DNA of 64,000 nt from assembly GCF_002775205.1 (NCBI RefSeq), contig NC_036450.1:17441479-17505478 (forward strand). Reading direction: 5' to 3'. The notes beneath the pieces are model-generated. The model saw only the letters and a list, made by a program, of their open reading frames with translations, made no database searches and was not told where the DNA came from. Below, one piece after another: positions 24,391 to 61,353 of the stretch. Both the position numbers and the translations under genes were made by a program. The stretch's first letter is position 1; every line of letters begins with the position of its first letter. The stretch is from Xiphophorus maculatus (Eukaryota; Chordata; Actinopteri; Cyprinodontiformes; Poeciliidae).

Positions 24391-25205
24391 CTCTGCTGTG
24401 CAAAATTCAACCATTTATGTCCAGAAGTACATTGGGTTTTAATGGATAAACATTTCAGCAAAGAGAGTACATTTAAATTAGAAGTTCTAAAATTAACTAT
24501 ATCCAGCACATTTCTCGCAATATATACTCTTGCAAGAAATGTGGTATTACTTACAAATGAATATAACTTTGAGAGGCTCTAATGGTTACATAATTAACTT
24601 GCTCAGTTCTACTGGCTCAAGAGGAGAGATTGCTGCAAAGTCAACAAGTGAACTCAAATTGCTGGGCTTCCTTCTAAAACATTTGACCAAATGGTTCTGC
24701 AAAGCGAAATTTGACCATGGTGTATTTTTACTGCAATCAAATCAGAATGTGAGACTGATGGATTTAATTATATATACTGTGTATTTTTGAATAAATTGAG
24801 CTAGCAGGCATAGAACTGAGTCAAATAAAGGTTCAATTTAGTTGTCAGTCACCTGCTTAGGGATAAAAGACATTAACTTTGTAGAAGTTAATTTTTTTTC
24901 CCCTTGTATTATTCTTTGTGCTAACATTCCAGAGGAAACATTTTTTTTATATTTTTTATTAAACTCTGTAGGAATGAACAGAAGTACTGGGTAGTTTAAA
25001 GAGGTATTCAAGGAGGCACTTTGAGTCAAAATGCTGGATACTTTGAGCAGTCAATTCAGGCACTTAATAGTTGTGTTGAGTGCTGACATCATTAAACTGT
25101 GCTGTCTTGTATTTTAATTATTTTTTTTTTGTTCTCATGCTCTGAGCTGCAGCCTGGGTGATTAGGGACGGGACCATGGGAATGTGAATGTGTTTGTTTT
25201 TAGAA

Positions 25206-25580
25206 GGAATGGGAGGAACGGTGCGGTTTCCCAAAGACTACATCAGGGAGTCTTTAAACCCTCTATGAGAAAGAGGAGAGACCCACGCTGCTGACAAGGT
25301 TAGATTAAGAGAACAATTAAATGTATGGTAAACATAATAAACACAATAACCGTCTCAATTTAAAAGTTTTAAACTTATGCATAACACAGATTTCTTTTCC
25401 TGTGTAATGTTTGTTTTTGTGTCACTGGCTTTAGCCTCAGCATTAAATTGCTAGATATTTAAATAGTGATAGTAAAATTTTGTGATTATATAGGTCAAGA
25501 CTGGATTTGGCTGAATGGAAAAGTCAATTTGTGACTTTCCAAACCATATGATGTCATTCAACAGATTATTAGCTTCAAAT
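25206..25580 (+). pseudogene. Decayed agxt2 duplicate: exons 9 and 10 only
   Basis: 25206-25298 is 93 bases, exactly the length of agxt2 exon 9, and aligns without gaps. It reads GMGGTVRFPKDYIRESLNPL, stop, ERGETHAADK, against [31 protein letters not shown]; 12 of 31 positions are identical. A GT donor follows it. 25494-25580 follows a TATATAG acceptor and begins VKTGFG then a stop, against VQTGFGR in exon 10; nucleotide similarity continues past the aligned CATGATGTCATC segment with a 2-base insertion. Introns are kept (195 bases between them), so this is an unprocessed duplicate, not a retrocopy. I found no other agxt2 exons nearby. Confidence 0.82.
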
Positions 25581-25811
25581 TTGAAAAAGGTGTTTAAAGA
25601 AGCACTGGCTGTTTCTGTTTCTTTGCCTCACTTAAATCTGTCAGATGATCAAACAAATTCAAATATCAGACAACAATAACCTGACAAAAGTGAAGAGAAA
25701 GTGGCAGAGACTTTTTTAAGTATCTTTCTTTTACATATGAAAGATGCGTACTCTTCAGCGATTTCTTGCTTTTTGCAGAACTCATCGTAGAATGAAATAT
25801 GAACTGTCCTC

Positions 25812-25890
25812 AGGGCCGGCCCAAGGCATAAGCAAACTAAGCAGCCACTTAGGCCCCAAGGCCATTAAGCGGCCTTTTTTTCTAAATTGC
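25812..25890. repeat. Probable hAT-type element end
   Basis: CAGGGCCGGCCCAAGGCATA and the following AAACTAAGCAGCCACTTAGG resemble one terminus of a dispersed hAT element. The partner terminus is not visible. Confidence 0.35.
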
Positions 25891-26039
25891 ACATGAGAAA
25901 GAGATGTTTATAATGGGAAGGAGAAATAAGCTATTCCCTAAATGGCAAAAAACAAACAAACAAACAAAAAAATAGGTCCAATTGAGAATTTATGACAATA
26001 TTTGAGGATTGATATGAATAGACCCTCTCTGTCCAAACT

Positions 26040-26390
26040 GAATGCATTGAGCTACTTTACAAAGGATGAACAAAATGATTCAGGCTTTAGATGTGTAAAG
26101 CTGGTAGAGACAACACAAAAGGCTTGCAGCTGCAATTGCAGTGAAAGGAGGTTGTACAACCACCCATGTATTGACTCACATGGGAGGTTGAATACAATGA
26201 TATCTCACCCTTTTCAGATTTTGGATCCCATGTATTCCCGTCCTTCCTCTCAACACATACAGTATACATATTAATTTGTGTAATTTTGTCACATAAAATC
26301 AAAACAAAATACATGTTTTTCCCCATTGCAATGTGATAAAATGTAATAAAAAGCGCATCGTATGAATACTTTAGCAAAGGTCCATGGAAA
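26040..26390 (+). mobile_element. Tc1-like element relic, 3' part
   Basis: The segment TGTGTAAAGCTGGTAGAGAC, then GCTTGCAGCTGCAATTGCAG, then a TATTGACTCA and GGTTGAATAC run matches the 3' end of one fish Tc1 transposase gene and its trailer. The TATGAATAC near 26361 is the expected inner terminal repeat. Frame is broken throughout. Confidence 0.55.
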
Positions 26391-26879
26391 GGTTTCACAG
26401 ATTGGTGAGGAAAAGAATGTACTGAAATTTTCATTTTGCTCATCTTTGTATTAAATGTATGTCAGACATTTAATAAAAGATGGTGCCTGATGAGAATATT
26501 CACTATCACGTCAGTCACTAATTTGATCAGTGAGCAGAGGTTTAAAGAAGCAGTTTAATGGTTTTCTTCCTTTTGTTGTTAAAAAGACAGATGTACAAAT
26601 TCCACATCAAATCCAACAATGACTTTTCATGAGCTACACTGTTTTTTTTCACACAAACACAACACACCACACGCATACATGCACACGCAGACACACACAA
26701 GCCGACTTTCTCACTATTCTCTTTACTTCACTAGGAAACTGCAAGAAAGCAGGTGTTCACAAAACTTTTGACGGGAACATATTCTGTTCCTGTGGACAAA
26801 CTCCACCCACACTGAGTGGACACTCAGCAGAAGTGGAGGAAAATATAAATACTCTCTGCATGACTCATTTATCTTGATT

Positions 26880-27443
26880 TTAATCAGTAGGTCAATTTGA
26901 CCCTGAACAGTATACATGTCTCAAGTTCAATTATAAAAAACACCCATTGAAAAAAAAAAAATCAAAATGTAATATAAAAAATTTTACAAAAGATCAATTT
27001 CAAGGAAATTATTGCTTTTTTGTGTCTAGGTTTTTTTCAGTTAACAAAAAGTAAATTTCATTTTTTATGTCCAAATGAGCAAATGAGTAGGTTGTCGTCA
27101 TCGATCTTTTATGTGTGAGACATTAAAAAAAGCATCATTGAACAAATATTGATTGAAATGGTTAGTATTGGAGTTAATAATCAGCTACAAAAATGTTTTG
27201 GAGGAATGTTTTGGTTTCTGACACTATTGCATGATTAAACACTCCCCGGGTCAAATTGACCCACAAACATTATTGCTTTACGTCAGAAACGAACATAACA
27301 GGAGGGTTAAGCACACAGCTGTAATTTTGAAGGTTCTTCTGAGCCAGATTTGGCTCCCATGCCTTGAGTTTGACACATGAAGTAAATGGAAGCAAACAGA
27401 TATAAATACTGTACCTCAGAAACGAACATAACTGGAGGGTTAA
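26880..27443. repeat. Miniature-element cluster with flanking 28-bp direct repeat
   Basis: At 27252-27266 is the palindrome GGGTCAAATTGACCC, with a related GGTCAATTTGACCC at 26890-26903. The 28-base TCAGAAACGAACATAAC(A/T)GGAGGGTTAA occurs at 27283-27310 and 27416-27443 with one mismatch. Between them lies copy 2 of the unit seen at 20845-20940. The GGAGGGTTAA end and inverted TCAATTTGACC words suggest a TTAA-targeting miniature DNA transposon. Confidence 0.6.
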
Positions 27444-29125
27444 ACCCAAGACTCTCTGCTCTTTAGTCCTTCCCGTCTCCGTTGTGCTATTAAGCACATT
27501 TACTAAAGGAGTGATTTGCTGTGAATCACATGTTCTTACAAAGACTGTGCAAACTCACATGCCCACTCAAAAGCTACAGGGATTAAATGGAAAGAGCTGC
27601 TACATAAAGCTGTGGTGCAAAAAACTTTAAAATGAAAAATTGAAATCCTCTGAGTAAGACTGAAGGAGGTTATTTGCAAGTTGGTATGAAAAGCCTTTCA
27701 TTCTAACAGGGCTAAAAAGAGCCTACCCAAACAAAGGAGAGATAAGTAATTACAAGTAATCTGAAAGATTGTGGTGCACTTCACTAAGAACCTGAATGTT
27801 ATTACTTTCATCTAGTTCAGGAAATATTATTATAGTTATTATTATTGGGGGTTTTTTTTTGGAAAGGATCCTGGAAACAGGAAACCTATATGTGCTATAA
27901 ATTAATGAATGGGAAAGGGGTATGATTATATAAGTTAAACTTCATGGTACTCCTTTTCAGACTCAGTCACCAAATAAGTGGTGTATTTACATGTATTTGA
28001 GTATGTAAATTTGATAGTAAAGTATTGTATTTACACTTAGAAACATGAAAGTCTTTATTATTATTATTATGTTTTGTGGTGAAATGTCTGTCTGAAATAA
28101 ATTATCATCAAATCAAATCAAACCTGGATGTTTTCTGGTAAATACTGACATGCAGATCCTTACTGATTTTTGCGGTTTTCCTAGCATCTAAATTTAGAGA
28201 ACAGGGCCATTAAACCTAAGCATTTAGTTATTTAGACACAGGTAGGAGCGTTTTGTAGTTGCTTCTCTTCTACAGCTTTGTCTTTAAATGTTTGGTCAGG
28301 CAGGTGAGTAAGCAATTCCCTCTGTGAGCATAAACAGGGAAGTTTCCACAGTGAAAGTGGACTGAGAATATCACTTTGATTATTATTCAAATGTCTGATC
28401 CCGACCTTCTTGTTGTGCGCCGCTGATTTTCCTACGAAGGTTACTTTCATATAAACATGACTTAACCCACACACTGTAAACGGTCTGCAGCAATATGTAG
28501 GTGGCAAAAACTGAATATTTAGTCAAAATGTGCATAATACCCTTAAGTTGTTTTTTGTTATTTTTTTAGAACATGTCACAACATATTATTGCAATTTTCT
28601 TCATTCAAAGCCAAAGAATAGGGTAGAAGAATGAGTCAAACTAATTAAACTTTAGAGGACTCTTATGGTTATGCATTCTCTTGCGGGTTTTTCTGATACA
28701 GAGCAAAACAATACATCAAGTTACAGCAGAACTGGCCAGAACCTGAAGCAACACAGCATAATACTACCATCACAATCTACTGTCAATACGATGTCCTACT
28801 TCTGAAATGTTGTTTTACTTTTTCATCAGATGTAATGAAACTTGGACCTTCTAAAAGGTTTCACGTTTATCTTAACAGTTGACAGAAAATTCCCAAAAAA
28901 AGTTCTTGGGGAGCATCAGTGTGTTTTTTGGCAAATGTAACCAGGTGGTAAATCATGAAAACTGATCTTAGTTGAGGCAGGTTCTGGGTCCTGTTGTGTA
29001 AGGCTCGTCTAATTAAATAATGAAATGTGGTTAATCACAATTGATTCATTATTTAGCAATGGTGGGTTGTGGTCAATTATATTTTCACATAGTGCCAGCT
29101 TTGTGTGTATAGGTCTTGTATACTA

Positions 29126-29749
29126 TTAAAGGGGCAGTATTATGTATCTTTAGGTACATGGTGCCATTTTACAACACAATCAAATAACTATTACTTTCAG
29201 TTGTTATAAAATGCAATAATGTATATCAAGCATCACTTAAAAGAAATTTTACTTTGTAATTTTATGCCTTGAAATTGTGTCTCTGGCTCTTTGAAAACTC
29301 CTGCTCTTCCTGAAAATCCACCTTCGGGAAGTCATCACAACACCGCTCCTCTATTAAGCATTTAGTAACATTTTTATGAGCGATGCACTGAGAAGTAGCT
29401 CACATTAGCTCACTCAGCTCATGTGCAGTTCCGCCAAGTGTTTGCTAAATGCTGCCAGTTAGTCTGAAGGAGCTGAGTGGGGGAGTCGCGGAGGGGAGCT
29501 GCTCTGTGAGGCGGAAACTCAGAAGACTGGAAACTGCAGCTCCACAGAGGAACTGCGTCTTGAAGGCAGCATTTGGTCCACCCAGGGATTTTGCACAGCT
29601 TAACGGTTGCCACGGGAGATAAAAGGATTCCTCAAATATACATGAAAGAATCAAAGCAACACTCTAGGTATGTTTTTGTTGAGGGAATAACATTATGACA
29701 TGATGTAGAACTCAAAAAAGTAGATTTTACATGATGCTGCTCCTTTTAA
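29126..29749. mobile_element. Foldback/miniature DNA element of ~624 bp
   Basis: The left end TTAAAGGGGCAGTATTATGTA is an imperfect inverted copy of the right end TACATGATGCTGCTCCTTTTAA. A shorter relative, sharing the left ~185 bases, is at 51617-51800. Both ends begin with TTAA, which fits TTAA-specific insertion. It has no coding capacity. Confidence 0.6.
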
Positions 29750-32700
29750 TCAAATTATCATTTGGAAACTAAATTTTGTACTGTGCCATTTTACCTTTAT
29801 CTGATATTAAAATTTGTGTGATGATCTGAAAAATGTAAACACAGAAATGCAAAAAGAGCAACAAATCTTTAAAGGAGCAAGCAACTTTCTTGACACTGCA
29901 TTCCCATCCCTCTTTGTATTGTAGCGTCTGCACGCTCAAAGGAAGTCTGGGAACGTGATCAGAAATCTGAAAAAAGGAGGGTCAAGTCACTGCTAATTTT
30001 ATCTTACAAGTCCTTTTATTCAAGTCGTCAGGGTCAAGTTTTTGTTTGCATTGTATGAGTCAGCTTCGGGCAGAGCCATAAAAATAAAAAAAAACATCAA
30101 GGAATTTGGCTTGCATAAATGAAACTATAATCACTGTTTTCTCACCGAGAAAATGTCCAAATCATAACTTGCAACAACAATTGCTCTGGAAATTATGGAC
30201 AACAAATTTGTATGCTGTGTACAAGAAAAAAGACAGAGCAGGATGTACTGTCTTAAAACACTGGCATCTTCCAGGATCTGCTGTAAGTTGTTGTAAATGT
30301 TCTACCAGGTTGTTGTGTTGTGTGTTTGAGGGGAGGAAGGGAACTGCTGGACTAAGAAGGATTTTTAAAGCTGAATTATCTCATTAAGAAGGCAGACTCT
30401 GGAGAGTGGCTGTGTCTTGAAGGTGGTGAAGCAGAGGACGCTCGCCAAAATCCAGATGATTCTGTCCAATCAGAGCCACTTCTTGAACCTGGTTTTCTCC
30501 CACCAGTAAAGTTCAGCGAGCACCAGATTCCGTTCTCTCTCTCTCTCTAATGATAGATACTTTGTATAGGCCGCAATGCAAACTTTATGGGCAGATAAAT
30601 ATACTCGCCTGTAAGTTTCACATGAGCTCGAATATTATTAAAATTGTATTGTTCAAAACTGCTTCCTCGATTTTCTATTATTCAGACTAAACGTATGCGT
30701 AGGGTCATGAATCGGACTCAATCATCATCACACACTCATTAGCTAATTGACTCGGCACACCTCACAATCGTGGGGAAGGATGCTGATGTGACAGATGATC
30801 AGAATGGAACAACTGGTATTACCCTTTACAATGAGAGCAAACCATAAAACGTCATCCCCACAGAAGCATGTCATTCAAAACACAAGCAAACATCCCATTT
30901 CAATTTGCATTGGGACAATAAATGGGAATTTCAGGGTAATTCAAGACATAAAAAATACTTTCTCGCTCTCTTATATCTGGCTACTTTGTTACTTGCATTG
31001 TAAAGTTGAGCTCTCAGGATGTTAAATAAGTGTTGCTAAAATGAATTATAGTAGTCATAGCTTTGTTCTGCATTAGTCCACATTCTACCTGTATACAGGT
31101 ATTCTATAGACAGCCAACAATGAAACTGGATGGAAGGTGACAGTGACACTAACGTAATTTATTTGCACTTTGCTCTGGTTTCCACTGAAGTCCCTCAAAA
31201 GTAGCTTCACAAGAAACTGAAGCTCAAAGTGAGTTCCCACACTTTAAAGGAAATATCTTTAATCAAACTGCTCTTTAAAAATACATATGAAATTATTTTT
31301 AAGACTCAAAATGGAACAATCTTTGAAATTAGATGTATGTCAAAATAAACATTAAATCATGTGATAACTACCAGTCTACAAACAATAATCAAAACTTTGA
31401 CCTCAAACTCTAAAATATCTGTATACATTTCAAAATCTGAATCTTTCTCTAGAAGGAAATCTAAAATGTTAGTAAAATGTGATTCAGGTTTATATCTGGC
31501 ATTAACTTCAAACAGAGGTTTCTGAAAAATCTGTCCTTTTTATTTCTGCTCCTCTTTTCCCTCATCTATTTCTCCTCTCAGGGCTAAGTGATCGTTCCTG
31601 CACTGTCTCCTGATGTCCTTACTAGATGGTTCCTATATTGTTACTCAGAAAGATTTGAGCTTACAATCATTTTTTTGGGAGGGCATTTTATGGAAGGAGG
31701 GATCTCATCGCCTGGGATTTCCACCTGTGGTTCATTGGGCACAAGAAGGTTAAATGGAAGGAAAAAGTGTGTTCAGAAAAGTTGCACCAGCAACAGGAAT
31801 AATCACAGCTTTGAGAGGAATGCAAAGGAAAACTCAACTGAATAATTTTGGGGGCGCTTCACCAGGAGTGGACTCAGGCTGGAACCAGAAAGCCACATTA
31901 ATCACCATCAATCCATTCCTGAACCAGAAATGTCAGAAGCTTTTTTACCTGGGTTAAGGAGAAAAATAATTATACTGTTGCTCAATGGTCCAAATGTGTC
32001 TTTCAGCTGAAAGCAGAGTTAGCATTTCATTTAAAGTCAATATCCTTGATTCTCTATTCAACTGTTCTTGTATCTGACCCTTCAATCCAAAGCTATCCAA
32101 AGCTTTTAACCTTAAATTGTATTGTTGTACTGTGTAAGATACAAACTAGTTTTTGTGAGCATTGTGTCACCAGAGAATAACTCTGACACAGAAAACCTTT
32201 CACAAATGTATTTGAATCAAGATAAAAAAGAAGACAAAAGGCAAAGAAACAGCCAAGAATGAGAAAACCATTTACAAGGAATGCTTATTAAAATAATTTG
32301 AACCCACTATAAAGGTTTTATTCCTCACACAAACAACAGAGTGTTTGCATGGCCCCTGTTGGCTATGTCAAAATATTTCAAGTTCACAGAAATGAGTTTT
32401 TTCCTATTCTTTTTGTTCTTTTGAATGACTTTTTCAGGAAACAAATTCTTGTAAACCAATGTGGACTCTCAACCCTGTCCAACTAAATGTCCTTTTGCTT
32501 TAGTTTTCAGTAATGCCAAAATCAATACACATGTGCAACAATAATTTGAAGATTTTTAATAGAAAATTCAAAAGCTATCCCTCCTTGGCATTACCTTTGA
32601 CAGGGTCAATCCTTCAAAGCTAACCTTTAAATTGTAAAAGGTAAACCTAACCTTTTAATTAGTTAAATGGCAAAGTTAGAACTTTTTGGAAAGTCTTCTT

Positions 32701-32994
32701 CTTGTTAACATAAGCTCTTCGCTTTCCTATATGTTTTTTTGTCACACAAATATTTTATATATTGTAACAAACACGCCATAACTTTAGTGCTCAGTTCAAA
32801 GACAGATCAGCCTCTGAGCAAGCAGTGAGCGGGTTATTCCAGTAGGATTTTAGTAATGCCTACAAATGGGGTGCAACAAGGCTATTGGGTCTATGAACTT
32901 GGTCTCAAGATATGTGTAAATTGTGCTTTATAAAGGGTAAAGACATTGTTAATTACAGATGTAGAAAAAACTTTGTTGTGCATTTGTCTGGAGC

Positions 32995-33235
32995 TATATC
33001 TAATCCAGAGGACTACAAAGCGTTTTACACCACATTCATTAACCCAGTCATACATGGTGGTAAGCTGCTCTATAGTCACAGCCATCCTGGGGCAGACTGA
33101 CAGAAGCGATGCTGCCATACAATCAGCAACACCAGGGTCTTTGACCACCACCTTTAGTAAGGCGGATGAAGTGTGAACAAGGACACAATGACTGAGACGA
33201 ATGGAGTGGGAGTTTGAACCAACAACCCAACATTT
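32995..33235. repeat. Common teleost dispersed repeat (non-coding)
   Basis: Contains CAGAGGACTACAAAGCGTTT, GGTGGTAAGCTGCTCTATAG and GGGGCAGACTGACAGAAGCG, a block seen repeatedly in fish genomes. A 34-base part of it recurs at 33576-33612, and the start (TATATAGCG... CATTCATT) recurs at about 33940-34025. Confidence 0.55.
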
Positions 33236-33575
33236 GCGTTATGAATATCTACCTGCAGGTAATTCTTAGAAACCTTTCAAATAGTAGTAGTTTGTATGTC
33301 CCTGCTCATTGTCTTTCTCTGATGAAATCTGAAAGCTTTTGAAACATGAGTTATGCTAAAGGGGTCAACCTTGGCCATGCAAATGCTGCCATTGATACAA
33401 TCCTCTCTAAAACTATTCACGGTCTTCTGCTTCTTAATTTGATATTTATTCTGCTTTTTTGATTAATTGTTGCTTTCCGTTTTTTTGTAGTCTTGCTGAG
33501 CTTGGTGAGGGCTTCTCTATTGTGATCCTCTTACATGGAACAAACAGCAGCTTTTATTTATTTATTATCCTTAGG

Positions 33576-33612
33576 GCTGACTAACAGAAGCAATGCTGCC
33601 ATACAATCAGCA
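33576..33612. repeat. Fragment of the same dispersed repeat
   Basis: GCTGACTAACAGAAGCAATG then CTGCCATACAATCAGCAT matches 33095-33128 with few changes, about 480 bases downstream and in the same orientation. Confidence 0.75.
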
Positions 33613-34483
33613 TATGTATTTCACGTATATGAAATTGACAATAATATCTTCCTCCTGGCTCTGACAGGTTGTTTTTGACCGGGAATAGTGAGTTATTGCA
33701 GATGAACGTATAGAAATGAAAAATGGTTCAACAAAGTACTGACTCAAGGATGCTGAATACATATATGGAAGCCAGTTTTCAGATTTGGATGTGCTGTAAG
33801 GCTGCAATCATAATCCAGAGGCATGAATCAGGGGCTGAACGCACGAGCAGATTACAATAACGGCAGGCAGGGAGCAGGAAAAAATGATGGTCAGGAGGCA
33901 AAACAGAGGTCAGGTAAATTATAAATGGTCTGTAATTATATAGCGTTTATCACGTCAGGAGGACCCTAAAGTGCATCACACTGCATTCATTAATTTACCC
34001 GTTCACGCACACACTCATTCCTGGAAGCAGCGTCAGTCATTGTTTTATGTAAATCTTTTCAAATATCCCATTTGATTACAAACTCATTTCTTTAGTTTCT
34101 TTATGCCATTTATGAAAGGAGCTTTTACTCTTTTACTGAAGCTGACCTATTTAGCACAGTGAACTCAATCAGCACCTGACAAGAAAAATAGTTTTTTTTT
34201 CCTGTTTCAGTTTTTCTAATTCAATTCACCTTATGTCTTAATAAACCAACCTTTTCTCAATTCAATCCGCACACACATGCACTGACAATGGATCTGCAAC
34301 CTTGTCGGACAAAGTATGCTTTAAAATTTTTATTTTAAAACTACATCTTGTTTCACTCTCACCTATTGAACTTGTAGACAGAAGGTTAGGGTCCGTATTT
34401 GACTTTTCTCACACAGATCGCAAAAAACATCTCCAAATGAGTTTCTTTTGGGTCAAAGCCTTATCAGGCGCAGTGAGGATGTA

Positions 34484-44260
<9,777 letters not shown>

Positions 44261-44266
44261 CTTCAT

Positions 44267-46949
44267 GGAAACCGGCACACTTAGGTATAAGATACACTGC
44301 AAAAGCTCACGTTTCCCTACAACGCGGCTAATATTAGCATTTGGTTAACGGTTTCTCTTCTAAATCATTACTTTATCTTAACCAAGAACTGCAGTTCTCT
44401 TATATATAAGGATATTACATATTAAAATATGAAAACAGGTCCTTTTCACCAACATGCAGCCTTTAAATAAGCTTAATTTGTGAATAATATTGCGGTGCTG
44501 GTTAACAGCCGGGTAAACTGTTCTTCTTCTTCGTCGTCCTCTTCTTCTTTGCGGGGTAAGGCAGAGTCGACGCATTGATGTTGTGTTGCTGCCACCTACT
44601 GTTCGTTATTGTCCAAGTCAACAATATTATCCCACTCATTTCATCCAACGCGTCTCATTGACGTGTTTCTTATCATTTATGAAAACTGAGATAATTTCTT
44701 CTGTTAGAAGAGATGAGAATGACATAAAAACCAATATCAAATTTAAAAGCTTAACCAGACAAAATAAATAATAATTTTAAAAAGATACTTCAAGACCAAA
44801 TAGCTGAACTTCTAAACACCTTGAATGACTTTCTTCTTTTGCTAAGATGACAGATATCCTTGCAGTGCTGATTACAGAAAACTCCTTGCAAAGTTTTTCT
44901 TCTCACTAATTTTCTGTCAGTTCCAGTACTCTTTGTGTCTGTCAGCTAAAAACAGAATTACTCATAAACCCGGGAAAAAATATTTTTATTCAATCAAGAA
45001 GTTTTTTTTCCAGATCAGTAAAAAGACAGATATATACCAAAACCTCATTAAACAACTCATGAATTATATCTGCAGCTCAACTGGATTCCTAATAATATTC
45101 TCTCTGTAAGGCCCAAGTTTTATAACCATTTGCAATTAGCAATTACTTTTTGATCTGAATTTACATTAGCACATACTATACTGCTTGTGAAACATTTTAG
45201 CTTTTAGATAGGGCAATAATCAAGCTTGTCTGTGATAAAAGAAACTGAACCAAAATGGTTAATCACAATTAGGTCATCATAATAATGGATCAGTTCTATT
45301 TTCACATAGGACCAGGTTGGCATGGATGACTTTTTTTCTCCTAATAAATAATAACATAATTTCAAATCCACTTTTTCTACTCACACTTTCTTCATCTGAC
45401 ATTAAATATTGCTTGAAGACTTGAAATATTCGGGATGACAACATAGTAAAATAACTGATAAGTATTGTAAATTGTATTGTAAATATTGTTTACACCCCAA
45501 TAGCACACTGTATATCCACCAGAAAGAAACTTCTTATCATCACATCAACCTTTACCTCTGTTCATTCAGATGCAACATTGCAAAGTTGTGCTGTGATGTT
45601 CTTTTAAAGAGAAAAACCTTTCCCCCAGCAGATGATTGAAAGAAGTCATACTGTTGAGCATTTTCTAATTCTTAGGACAAACATTAATATATAATATCCT
45701 AACTGAAGTTGTAGAGTCTTGGGTTAATTTTTTAGCCTTCTTTGATCATTGCACGGTCTAATTTCAGAAGTCGCAAATGTATTTTTGCTTGTTAATATTC
45801 TGTTCATTGTTTGAAAATGAACTTCAATGTTTTTGAAAAGACACAATAAACTACTTTCCAGAATGACAGCTGCAACTACTTTTCTGAGGCTTTGCTATTG
45901 AATGCTTTCCTTGGCATTATGTGCAACTGTACGCTGTAGGCCAGAACTGACCGTGATTTATTTTCTATTAGTTAATGAATAGTGCAAGGAGTGTTGTATG
46001 CGTGTTCAACACCTTTGTTGTTTGTTTTCATTTTCTTTAAAATGAAAATAATATTAGTACCACGAGCAAACAAAAAAATTTACAATGTACAAATGAAGTC
46101 ACTTCTCTGCATACTTTTATCTTGTGAACAAACTAAAAACCCAACTCACACGTATCTTAATAGTGTTTCTTACCGCATACCACCTTCAATTCAGGTTTCA
46201 CTTGTTCGTGTTAATCATGTACCATCCAATAATATTTGACTTGCGCCTGAGAAGTTACGGAGGTAAAGTAGTTACATCGTGGCAATGCTATATTTAGTAG
46301 ATTTAGCGAGTCTAGTCAGTTTCAGTAAAATTTAACTTTATTTACCCTACAACATTGTGCTGCAAATTCAAACATGATTTCTGAACCCCTCAGTCTGTGA
46401 TTTGCTTTCCAACATAAAGCATCACAATGCAAAATTAATATACTTATTTATTTACAATTACAAAATCTTCGCTGTATAACATGTTTTTAGGAAATGGATC
46501 GAAACGGCTTCAAAAGACAAGCTACGCCTTTTTTTTATTTAATTGGATGGGAAGGGAGTCACTGGGGGATTCTTATTGGTTGATTATTAAAGCACTCACC
46601 TTAGCTCGGGCAGTGATTGGCTGAACTGCCAGAAGGAAGTCAAGTGCCACAACATTTAGGCTTTTATGCTTTGAGTTCAGAAAAAACGATCGGAATCAAT
46701 CTAAAACACATAAGACCATCATATAAATGTTCACATTTCTACCTTGTGTCTCGGATGAACCACCCTGGCGCGGATTAGGTTATCCGGCCGTGAATCCACC
46801 CCCGATCCGTGCCGAGGATTAGATATCGCCGCAGACTTTACCACCACCGCACGGCAGAGAGAGGAAAGTGGGACTTTATTGTTAAAGGCTAGCCAGCTAG
46901 CTTCTCAGAGCGACTTGTTTGTGTGGGTATACCGCGGACCGCAGGCTAT
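44267..46949. other. Intergenic region between divergent dnajc21 and nedd4l
   Basis: The two genes start back to back about 2.7 kb apart. The left part contains the presumed dnajc21 leader. The middle (about 44600-46500) is AT-rich with no supported gene. The right end (46560-46949) is a GC-richer promoter with two inverted CCAAT boxes (ATTGG at about 46576 and 46616) and the nedd4l short-form 5' leader. Confidence 0.5.
46555..46949 (+). promoter_or_regulatory. nedd4l: Probable nedd4l upstream promoter and 5' UTR
   Basis: GC content and CpG count rise sharply against the AT-rich flanks (e.g. GGTTATCCGGCCGTGAATCC, GGGTATACCGCGGACCGCAG). Two ATTGG (inverted CCAAT) elements are present and no TATA box is seen. 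This is the profile of a broad housekeeping promoter. The transcription start cannot be fixed from sequence. Confidence 0.5.

Positions 46950-61353
<14,404 letters not shown>

Larger units (their letters stand above)
18053..34328. other. Intergenic region agxt2-dnajc21, repeat-rich and gene-poor
   Basis: About 16 kb between two convergent genes. Identified contents are a LINE-1 3' end (20007-20580), an agxt2 relic (25206-25580), Tc1 and hAT debris (about 25800-26400), a pair of related repeats (20845-20940 and 27311-27407), a foldback element (29126-29749) and a common fish dispersed repeat (about 32995-33235). Elsewhere there are only short random open frames and AT-rich sequence, with no other gene that I can support. 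Confidence 0.65.

Noticed and set aside
24388..24790. Two overlapping small frames in the agxt2-dnajc21 gap
   Set aside because: No domain, no splice signals, ordinary AT-rich composition, and adjacent to a retroelement tail.
31588..31957. Overlapping 60-85 residue frames near 31.6-32.0 kb
   Set aside because: Different frames, no family resemblance, no promoter or splice context.
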